A DNA stretch of 64,000 nucleotides from Ciona savignyi (taxonomy: Eukaryota > Chordata > Ascidiacea > Phlebobranchia > Cionidae): NCBI GenBank assembly GCA_000149265.1, contig CH003024.1:1556283-1620282 (forward strand), read 5' to 3'. This document shows, piece by piece, positions 48,001-60,000 of this stretch. The position numbers and the translations under genes were made by a program. The notes beneath the pieces were generated by a model that was not told where the DNA came from, did no database searches, and saw only the letters and a program-made list of their open reading frames with translations. Position 1 is the stretch's first letter; every line of letters starts with the position of its first letter.

Positions 48001-51000
48001 TTTTATATCGGCGAAGTGGTTCGTTTTTCCGTCCATATTGTTTTCTTGATTTTTTTGTTTCTGCAAGTATTTTTATGTTCGGCTTGTTGAATTTTGGCGG
48101 AACAAATCATCTTTTTTTGCATATTAAACGCTCAATGTTGTTTTACCTCAGATATTACAGTGTGATTTTCGTACAAATATCTCGACTACACTGGGTTATC
48201 ACCTTTTTGAGAGTTATTATCATCATTTAATTTTATTTATTTATATAATGATATAGGGGAAATACCGCAGTAAAATTTCCCGTTGTCGAAATTTGCCATA
48301 TACTTAGCGAACACGTAATTGAATTGCAATATTTGACTTGGGAAAACAATTTTACTTCTGTAAAGAAATATAGTAAGAATCTAGGCTTTTATATTGTTTT
48401 GTGTTTAATTGAGCACTTTCCTTCTTTTTAGTTTTCCCCAATTTGGTGGAAAACTTAGAAGAGAAAAATGTACATTAAAGAAAAAAGAGAAATTTCCCTC
48501 TCTTTTATACATAAAGTCTCATCCAAAAGTTTCATACTTTCCAGATTGCATATGGCTAATCTATATAAGTAATGTAAACTCTGTTTTCAGTGCAAGACAT
48601 CTGGCGTGCTTGCGGTGGTTGTCCTCGGACTAGCATTGGATCGATCGTCAATCACCCCTCAAGTCGACCACTTCCTACACAGGTATGAAATAATATACTT
48701 ATGTTTACAGCTTATTGGGACAACGGAGCTATTGGTCTGACTAGTTAGTCTGGTGGTTTGGTCGCTAGCTAGTCGGTTGTGTCCTTGGGCAAGGCACTTA
48801 ACAGACACTACCTGAAACCAGCGGATTAATGGGTTCTTTTAAATTAAAGAAACGCGTGAATCATACACAACACACTTCAATAGCTTCGGTAACCCGACGT
48901 AGGGTGCGAGGTGATCTGACGATTGCCCATGTGATAACCCCCTTGGTTTTCCCATTCACGGGAATAAACATGAATATCCTATCCTATTGCAGAGTATTGT
49001 GTATAATAAAGGTGCTCATTAAATTTAGTAGAACCTATTATTCCACTGCGTTCAGACGATCTCTACTAAGTGTCCTGCTACCATCCTACAAATAACAAAG
49101 CCTCTAACTTCTCTGCCCAGATTCTGGGAGATGCTGGCGTATTTGGCGAACACGTTGATATTTGTGATCGTTGGCATTATTATCATCAACCATATGGAAG
49201 CGATAACGATCTATGATGTCGGGCATCTGCTCATGCTGTATGTGGGGACGACAATTATCAGGTTGGTTTGATTTCAAACATATCTTAGTGAGGTGGTTCT
49301 CAAACGTTTTGGCCTGGCGGAACACTTTCCTTGAAATAATGGCGAACCCTTATCAATATTTAAAACAAAGAAATACAAAAACATGGTACAAAAGTTATAA
49401 AAGGAAATAAAGAAATACAAAAACATGGTACAAAAGTTATAAAAGAAAATAAAGACATAGAAAAAACATGGTACGAAAGTCATAAAAGAAAATAAAGAAA
49501 TATAAAAACATGGTACAAAAGTTATAAAAGGAAATAAAGAAATACAAAAACATGGTACAAAAGTTATAAAAGAAAATAAAGAAATAGAAAAAACATGGTA
49601 CAAAAGTCATAAAAGGAAATAAAGAAATATAAAAACATGGTACAAAAGTCATAAAAGGAAATAAAGAAATACAAAAACATGGTACAAAAGTTATAAAAGG
49701 AAATAAAGAAATAATGTACAAAGAAATGTTGTAAGGAAAATCGGCAAACAGCTTGCCTCGATAATAGGATAGGATAGGATAGGATATTCATGTTTATCCC
49801 CGTAATGGGAAAACCTAGGGGGTTATCACACGGGCAATCGTCAGATCACCTCGCGCCCATCGTCGGGTTACCGGAGCTATTGCAGTGTATTGTATATAAT
49901 AGACACGTACCTTCAATTTGGTAGAACCTATTAATCCGCTGGGTTCAGGCAATACAATTTATAAGTCGATAATTGTTGAGCGGACCTTGAAAGGTGGTCC
50001 TGAATATCTCAGAGTTACACTTTGCTCAAGGATTAACCTGAATACTCCAGAGTTACACTTGGCTCAAGGATTAACCTGAATACCCTAGAGTTACACTTGG
50101 CTCAAGGATTAACCTGAATACCCCAGAGTTACACTTGGCTCAAGGATTAACCTAAATACCCCAGAGTTACACTTGGCTCAAGGATTAACCTAAATACCCC
50201 AGAGTTACACTTGGCTCAAGGATTAACCTGAATACCCCAGAGTTACACTTGGCTCAAGGATTAACCTAAATATCCAGAGTTACACTTGGCTCAAGGATTA
50301 ACCTGAATACCCCATCCATCCACAGAGCTGTCAGCATCTTCTCTTTCTTCCCTGCTATGCAGAGGTTGGGAATCGATCTGAACTGGAGACACGTGCTGGT
50401 CATGACGTGGGGAGGGTTACGAGGCGCGGTGGGGCTTACCCTTGCTATATACCTCAACAGTTACATCAGGTAGGAAAGTGGGTGCAGTGGGACACAACTG
50501 CCTAGCCCAGCGATCACTTTACTATTATTTCCTCATTCTTTCACCATTGTTTTACAAAATGTTCCGCAGTGTCCTGCAACCATACGGCAGCGAGTCCAAC
50601 TACGGAGCTGTCAATCATATGCACAAACGCTCTGCGGACCACCACCCAACTGAAGGTGACTGGGTTTTATTTTAGCATTGAAATCAAATTATTGGGTATT
50701 GGTCAAAAGGTTAGGGGATCGAAACTGGTTGGCTGCTAGTCGGTTGTGTCGTTAGACGTAACTGGGTTTAATTATTATTTAAATCGATGGTAAGTAAATA
50801 TGTTGTGGGATAGAAATTGGCTGCTTTCTAGCCATTGTATCCTTAAGCAGGATACTTAGCAAACATCGCCTAAAACCAGTAAGTTAATAATGGTAATAAA
50901 ACCAAAAGACCACCATAAGCACATACAACACAATGCAATAGCTTCAGTGACCCGATGGTGTGTGCAAGATAATCTGACGATTTATCAATGCAACGGTCCG

Positions 51001-54000
51001 GTAATATCCCATCCACTGGGTTATAGCATGAATAACTTATTCTCTGGTGTTTTGGAATCAACCAGTTTGCTTTACTAAAAGTGCATTGGATTGGCAAAAG
51101 GTTGTGGAATCTAAACCAGCCACCAGTTAGTCGGTTGTTTACCGATTAAATATAAAATGAAGTATTATCTAAAATATTTTAATGTGTTATATATGACAAG
51201 TGATTTACATTGCATTGATGGGCGTGGTGACTCTCCTAAACCAGGAAAGTGGGCCTCAAACGACCCATTACTTAAGTTTTTGTATTTTACTTACAACATA
51301 ATTTTTAATCTACAGATGTTGAATTTACCAAGATATTTCAAAAGGTAGGTCCTATTTAGATTTTAGATAAATAGGATAGCATGGAAGAATAAAAGTGGTT
51401 GAATCAAAATTGGATCGGAGCTAGTTGGTTGTGTCTTAAAGCAAAACATTTATAAAGGTCCGACCAGTTGGTCTGATGGTTTAGTACGACGCCTTTCAAC
51501 CAAAAAGTTTAAGGTTCGAAACTGGTCGCTAGCTAGTTGGTTGTGTTCTTGGGCAAGGCACTAAACAGAAATTGCCTGAACCCAGCGGATTAATGGGTTC
51601 TGCTAAATTAAAGGAACGTATGAGTCATACATAACACACTACAATAGCTCCGGTAACCCGACCATGGGCGTGAGGTGATCTGACAATTCTCCGTGTGGTA
51701 ACCCCCTTGGTTTTTCCATTCACAAGGATATACATGAAATCCTATTCTATCCTAACGTTTGAGTACACAACATATTACAAAAGTTTCGTTAACCCAATAA
51801 CCTGACAGTGGGCAGCAAGTAACCTAACGTACACATGATAATGCCTCTTGCGTTTTCCTAATTACTATGGCATTTAAAAAGCATGAGCTTGGCAATTATG
51901 GTGCATTATAAATAAATATTTCCAGATCCTGATGCACACTGGTGGAATAGTGTTTCTTACTCTGTTCATCAACGCCAGCACTGTCGAAGCTGTGCTCAAG
52001 AAATTTGGTCAGTTGTGTCTTTGTGTTCTATATGTCTGGCCGTATAAATTGGTGGCTTAGTGAGTTGTCTTTCAGGCTGAAATGTTGTTAGGTCGAAAGT
52101 GGTTACTATTAGCGTTTAGTGAATCGCCTGAATTGAGTGGATTTATTGGTTCTACTTATTCTAAAGGAATGTCTCAATCATATAAGACATACTGCAATAG
52201 CAATGGTAACCTGACAGTGAACATGAGGGATGATTATCCCGTATAGTAACCCTATCTTACGTATTTGTAAGGAAAATTTATTCTTGTGTGTTAACCCTCA
52301 CTTACATATTCGTAAGGTAATCTAACAATTGCCTAAGTGACTTCCTTTGTGTTTTTGCATTCACAGTGATAGGATAAAACAATATTCATGTTTATCCCTG
52401 TAAATGGTAGAACAAAGGGGGTTAACATACAGGCAATCTTTAGATCACCTCATACCCACTATCGAGTTACCGGAGCTATTTCAGCGTGTTGTATATGACT
52501 TTCCTTTAACTTGCTAGCGACCAGTTTCGAACTTGAAAACTTTCGGTTAAAAGGCGTCACACCAAACCATCAGACTATCCTACAACCACCTAGCTGGCAC
52601 AGCCATCATAACCAACCCAACACCCCAGGAATGCTTGACATCACCAACGCACAGCAAGTCAGCATGCTTAATGCTGTGAACCGGATCCAAAACGACCTTC
52701 GGCGATCGGTGGGCGTGCTCAAGTACGATCGATTCCTCGCAGATGCTAAGTGGTCAATGGTTGAGGATATGACTAAAGTCGATTACCCGTACAAAGACCT
52801 ACACTCGGTAATATGCAGATTTGGTGGGTAAAAAAGGTGATTAAAAAGATTTGGTGGGTTAAAAAGGTGATTAAAATATTTGGTGGGTAAAAAAGATTTG
52901 TTGGGTAAAAAAGGTGATTAAAAATATTTGGTGGGTAAAAAAGATTTGGTGGGTAAAAAGTAGGTAAAAAAGGTGATAAAGTGGTCAATGGTTGAGAATA
53001 TGACGAAAGTGGATTACCCGTACAAAGACCTGCACTCGGTATTATGCAGATTTCTTCACTAATTGATGAAGTTTGATAAATAATCGATAGTTTATCGATG
53101 TATATGCACGTTTCTTTTGGATCTGAATGGCTTTGTGGTGATCCTATTATTTAGTCCCGAAATCAGTCATGCGTGTTATTCTTTGCAATGACTTTGATTA
53201 TTTATTTCATTTCAATTTGACGATCATGCAGTGAGGTTGTGTTTTATTAAGCTTAGTTTTTATATTACGTTTTTAGTTTTACCGTTGGTAACGTGTTATT
53301 AATTCACATGTTTTATATTCTATTTGAATAAGATTTAAGGAGTTGTAAGAACTGGTTATATGTAAGGCTGCAAGAGATTAAGATCAGCTCTCCAGTTCGC
53401 GACCCCTTCAGCTTAAACTACGAATGTGTAGAGATACAGTATGTTGTTATGGGCTTGTTGGGTGCTTATGGCTGCGAGACTAAAGTTCCCTAGCTATTGA
53501 GACTCCAACAAATCCAAGCTTCGTCAAGGAAGGCTGATTTTATTCTTGATTACACACGAACACAGCAAAATTTACAAAGCGGTTGCTATAAATCGTATGT
53601 ACAAACGATGACGAAGTATAAACAGTTCTTGGCTTATTGCCACATAAAATGGTTGTTAAATTGTTCTGTGCCTCTTTAAGCGGTAAGATATGTTTCTCCC
53701 AGCCTTCAAGGCGTTAATCTGTTAGCCTTAAAGCGTTAAAAACTCAGCGTTCAAATTAATGATTACAGAGATAAAGTTACTGTTTCTCAGCCTTTACTGG
53801 GACGGTTCGCAATGTTATAAATGGGAAGGTATTAGGACTTATGGTTCCGATAGGCTATATTGTGAGGGAATAATATTAACGACGCCATTGTATACAGTAC
53901 ACATTGACTTTTGCGAATTTTCTACCAATAGTTTTCTGTTTCCACATTAAAGAGGTTAAACAATAGCTAAAACCACTGCAACTGCCGTTTACACCATTAA

Positions 54001-57000
54001 TAGCTGCAATAATCCGACTATGAGCATGTAATTTTATGACAAATTCACTTGTTGTAACCTGCCTTATATTCTCTTTTTCCCAACCAAAAGAATAAACCCA
54101 TCGGCACCCTATCCTATGACATTATAAGTTTTCCACCAGTTTTATATTTAACTAATCAATTTACATAGATTGGAACAACAGAGAGTGGTGCTATTTTCTT
54201 TAAATCTGAGGAGGGCGAAAACACAAAGCATCAGATTCAGGTTAGTCTGTAAGATTTTTGGCGCAAATTTATCTTAGGAGGATATTCATGTTAATCGTCC
54301 GCCCGGTTAATCGTCCGCCCCGGTTGGTCTAAATGCAAATGTCGTTTTAAGTCCACTAGCATCATAAGTCCACTAGCATTTAGGCGAGACCTGCTAAATG
54401 CAAAAACACAACCAAATAGCTGGCATCACGTTTCAATTCTGGCCGGTTGGTCCAGCGGTTAAGTGCGTTGCTTTCAATCGAAAGGTTGCAGGTGCGAAAC
54501 TGGTCGCTAGCTAGTCGGTTGTGTCCTTGGGCAAGGCACTTTACGGACATTGCCTGAACCCACCGGATTAATGGGTTCTACTAAATTAAAGGAACGTGTC
54601 TATCATATACAACACACTGCAATAGCTCCGGTAACCCGGCGATGGGCGCGAGGTGATCTGACAATTGCCTGTGTGTTAACCCCCCTCTGGTTTCCCATTC
54701 ACGCGGATAAAGATGAATATCCTATCCTATCCTATCCTAATCCTGGTAAATAAAAGAATGTGGGCGCGTTATCGTCAGATTACCTTGCGCCCACCGTGAA
54801 TAACTGAAACTATTGCAACATGTTTGTTTATGATTCCGATGTTTCTTGTGTTTTAACACAATACATAAGTCCACTAGCATTTAGGCGAGACCTGCAAAGT
54901 TCAAAAACACAACCAAATAGCTGGCATCACGTTTTAATTTCGGCCGGTTGGTCCAGCGGTTAAGTGCTACACCTTTCAATCGAAAGGTTGCAGGTGCGAA
55001 ACTGGTCGCTAGCTAGTCGGTTGTGTCCTTGGGCAAGGCACTTTATGGACATTGCCTGAACCCACCGGATTAATGGGTTCTACTAAATTAAAGGAACGTG
55101 TCTATCATATACAACACACTGCAATAGCTCCGGTAACCCGGCGATGGGCGCGAGGTGATCTGACAATTGCCTGTGTGTTAACCCCCTTGGTTTTCCCATT
55201 CACGCGGATAAAGATGAATATCCTATCCTATCCTATCCTAATCCTGGTAAATAAAAGAATGTGGGCGCGTTATCGTCAGATTACCTTGCGCCCACCCGTG
55301 AAATATACTGAAACTATTGCAACATGTTTGTTTATGATTCCGATGTTTCTTGTGTTTTAACACAATACATAAGTCCACTAGCATTTAGGCGAGACCTGCA
55401 AAGTTCAAAAACACAACCAAATAGCTGGCATCACGTTTCAATTCCGGCCGGTTGGTCCAGCGGTTAAGTGCGTTGCTTTCAATCGAAAGGTTGCAGGTGC
55501 GAAACTGATCGCTAGCTAGTCGGTTGTGTCCTTGAGCAAGGCACTTTACGGACATTGCCTGAAACCAGCGGATTAATGGGTTCTACTATATTGAAGGAAC
55601 GTGTCTATCATATACAACACACTGCAATAGCTCCGGTAACCCGACGGTGGTTGCGATGTGATCTAACAATTTCCCGTGTGATAACCCCCTTGGTTTTTCC
55701 ATTCACGGGGATAAAGATGAATATCCTATCCTATCCTATCCTAATCATGGTGAATAGAAGAATGGGCGCGTTATCGTCAGATTACCTTGCGCCCACCGTG
55801 AGTAACTGAAACTATTGCAACATGTTTGTGTATGATTCAGATGTTTCTTGTGTTTTAGCAGAGCACATAAGTCCACTAGCATTTAGGCGAGACCTGCAAA
55901 GTGCAAAAACACAACCAAATAGCTGACGTCACGTTTTAATTCCACAACTTGACAAATTTACCTTAGGTCAACTACCAAGTATATTCACATAAACTTTTTT
56001 TAGTACGGCTTTATACATGTTACCATTTTGGTTTTGCGGTGTTTTTGGTTTCCTCATATACTTGTATGCAATTTAAGTGTATAAAAAGGTAGAAATTGAT
56101 AAATTGATTCCGATACCCAAGGTTCATTCGTCGATGGATGACACATTTAAAGACCTTATGGAAGAAGCCAGACTTCGAATGATCACTGCTCTCAAGGTAA
56201 TTATATGCCAAGAGCATGCACCTTTCATGTCATGCTTAGATAGAATATCTTTGGATATTATTGTTTTATTACATTGGTAGGGTTGATGGATCCAAAGTTA
56301 TGCACCTATGAAACTGTTAGATAATAAATAATAAACAATAGATAATAAACAATCGCACCCTCCACATAAACACATACCCCCAACAGATGTCGTACGGCAA
56401 GCAGTACAGCAACGGGATGCTGACCGACCAAGAGGCTCGTGTGTTGATCGCAGCTGCCGACAGCGCAGCCGACAAATCGGGAGAATTCATCAACATCGAT
56501 TACATCCGGAAGAGCTGGGAAGTAACAGGGATTCTCCCCTATGTGAAAGGAAAGCTGGAGGATTGGATGTACAGCAGGAAAGTCCAACAACCTCATTCCT
56601 CCCAGGTTGGGAGATGGTTCTCGCTCCTATAAATTTTTTTTGTTCATTTTCCAGATTTTAAATTTTTTCTCGATTTTTCAGTTTTTCCTGATTTTTTTTC
56701 ATGTAATAGGTTAAATTTAAAAGTGAATGCTGTGTATTTTTGGAGGAGATTCTTTTGGTTATTATTGGTTGCATGGTTTTTATATTTAAAAAGCATCTTG
56801 ACAAGATCATATGCGACACCTTGGTGCAAAGAGTTGTTCGCGGATGGTTGTTGATGTGATGTTGTATTTACACCATGGCTGTAGCTCACTAATATCCTGC
56901 AAATCCATGTATAAAATATAGACGGTTCTTATTAAAAATATGTTGTGTACAAACGTGTGACAATTTAACAACAGCATGGTGAAAATTTTATCTGATAGAA

Positions 57001-60000
57001 CATTTATAATTTGTCCTTATAATTGTGAAAAAAACAGAAGACTGGAAAACCACCTTTAAGTTATCAGTGCTTATGTTTTAAATGTGTTGTATATTAACAT
57101 TTTTTATTTACTTTAGATAAGTTTTTAAGGTCCACATTGCATTTTGGGAATTGTGCCATGGACCGCATGCAATTTTAAATCAATTTTTATAACCTAAACT
57201 TTAAGCATTTCTTTAGATAGGTGTGGTTTTGGCTTATATTGTGATGTAATTAAACAGTCAAACAAGGTTTTGTTGTTTTCTTAAATTTGAAATCACGTTT
57301 TCACATTTCCTGTGCAATTGCATAGGATATTCATGTTTATCTATTGCAGTGTGTTATGTATGACTAAATTTATTATACCCATTAATATGCTGGGTTTGGC
57401 AATGTCCGCTAAGTGCCTTGCCTAAGGACACAACCCACTAGCTAGCAACCAGTTTCGTACCTGCAACTATTTGGCTAAAAGGCGACTCACTAAACCACCA
57501 GACTAACCGGTCGGACCTTTTTCCCCCAGAAATCGTCAGCTCCGCAAGATCTTCCGGATGGTGACAGGAGCGAAGTTTGAGATCATCATGCAGTGCATCA
57601 TCATTATCAACGTGGTTCCGATCATCCTCGACTTCATGGTGGATGAGACGTGGGAGGGGGCAGACGATTGGTGGCTCGCTTTGCAGGTCCGATCAATTTT
57701 TTCATAGCCCTTTCTTTATTATAATGAGATATTTATATTTTATCTCCGTAAATGGGAAAACCAAGAAGCGTTATTTATATTATTCAGATATTCCTTCAAT
57801 TCTAGTAGTACCCATCAATCCACTGAGTTAGGCCAATAGGGGATAGGGGGGGTGATAGGGATATTCATATTTATCCCCGTGAATGGGAAAACGCAAGGAC
57901 GTAAACACACCAGCAATCGCCAGATCACCTCGCGTCCACCGTCGGGTTACCAGAGCTATTGCAGTGTGTTGTGTATGATTCGCACTTTCCCTCAATTTAG
58001 TAGAACCCATTAATCTGCTGGGTTCAGCCAATGTCCGTTCAGTGCTTTGCTCAAGGACACAACCAACTAGCTGGCAACCAGTTTCGAGCCTACAACCCAT
58101 CGGCTGAAAGGCAACGCACTAACCCACAAACTATTTTGTCGGACAAATATAATAAGAAGCACTACAAATTCTTCTTCTAATCATTAGTTTAGTTTAAAAT
58201 AGGAAATCCCACTTAAAACAGCTCAGTAAATACACACGATTTAACTGGAAAAAAAGGATATGATCAATAACTTTAGTTAACTGATAAGTAAGCTTAAGCC
58301 TATATAGCTCCATGTTTGATTTCGGGCAGTAGGTATGTTGTTTAAAACCTTAGGATTGCTAGCTAGTATTTGGTCTAGATCCTAGAACCTTTTTGGCTGA
58401 AAGTTGACACACTAAATAACCGAGTTATACAACCACCTGTCCTTATTTAAGTCTTAAATATTAAATGAACAAACAATATATCTTCCCCTGAATTACAGTT
58501 GACCAACGGAGTGTTCATTCTCATCTACACAGTTGAAGTTGCATTAAAGGTAAAACTTAAGTAATTTAGATCGAACATCTTAATCCATTTACCCAGGGCC
58601 GAATTGAAAAGTATCGAAAATTTTGTCGACATCTCTCAACTACATAACCCTATAACAGGATACACATTGTACTAATAAGTAGATTCTGTTGGTGGTATTA
58701 GGTGTTACTGGCTAGAATATTTGTGTTTCCTATTATTTTTGAGTGCATTTATGATCACTTCACAAAATCTGAAGGTACATTCACCATCCATTAAAACAAG
58801 ACATAAATTGTTGGTTTACATGGCAGTTGTCAGATTACCTAGTGCCCACTGTAAAGCTACTTGAGGTATTGCAATGTGATGTGTTGTATAGGATTGAGAT
58901 TGCAATGTGTTGTATAGGATTGAGATTGCAATGTGTTTTTTGATTTTCAACCTACCAGCTAGCGGTTGGTTTCGATCCGTCAACCTCTCAACTGAAACTC
59001 AACTCAGTGGTAATTTTCTTCTCATTTTTCACCAAATTTTGTGGTTTCTTATTTTCTGACCAAAAACTCAACCAATCAGCTAGTGACTGGTTTCGATCCA
59101 ACAATTCATCGACTTTGACTTGATTAATAGAGCCGTAATTTTTTTCTTATTTCTCGGAGGTACGAAACTGGTCGCTAGCTGGTTGATTGTTTTCTTTGGG
59201 CGAGGCACTTAATGGACATTGCTTGAACCCAGCGGATTAATGGGTTCTACCAAATTGAAGAAACGTTCAAATCATACGCAACACACTGCAATAGCTCCGG
59301 TAACCCGATGATGGGCGCGAGGTCATCTGACGATTGCCTGTGTATTAACCCCTTTAGTTTTCCCATTCACGGGAATAAACATTAATATCCTATCCTTTCT
59401 CATCATATTTGTGATACCAGCTTGCAGGACTAGGGAGGAAGCAGTACATCAAGAGTCGGTGGAATCAGTTCGATGTTCTCATTCTCTTCATCTGCTTCGT
59501 GGAGCTTATCATCGATTTCGCTCTTGTCAGTGGAGGGAACACAGGGAATATCGTCAAAACCGTCAAGTAAGCGTTTTAACCGAATGGGTTGGTGTTAACG
59601 TGTTGGCATGTCAATTACAAGGTTGTGGGATTAAAACCAGTCACTAATTATGATTATATTTATTGTAAAAAACTTAGTTTTAAAATTGTTATGCACATAC
59701 CCTATCTAACTGATCATCTGTGCGAATGTCATAGAAGTGGCCTTCAGGCTATAAAAGCTTTTAATGGGGTGGCATTTCAGTGGGAAGGTTTTGGGCTTGA
59801 AACCAGTTGCTAGCCATGATTATATTTGCCGACAAAACTTAGTTTTAAAGTTCTTGTCATGCACATAGGGATAGGGATAGGATATTCGTGTTTATCTGGG
59901 TTCAGGCAATGTCTGTTAAGTGCCTTTCCCAAGGACACAACCGACTAGCTAGCGACCAGTATCGATCCCACAACCCTTCTATCAAAACACACCCCACTAA

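Noticed and set aside
49274..49791. Minus-strand open frames of 75-109 codons with repeated Phe/Tyr-rich peptides
   Set aside because: They are read-through of a 42-bp intronic minisatellite.
53317..53400. Spliced-leader RNA gene
   Set aside because: The 16-nt leader is not followed by a GT donor or an Sm-site-like segment at the expected place.
54440..54520. tRNA gene
   Set aside because: The A- and B-box-like parts belong to SINE heads; no complete cloverleaf or anticodon stem could be drawn for this or other copies.
54550..55809. Three similar open frames starting MPEPTGLMGSTKLKER or a close variant
   Set aside because: They are translations of the repeated family-A SINE; the same peptide appears at other SINE copies on both strands.
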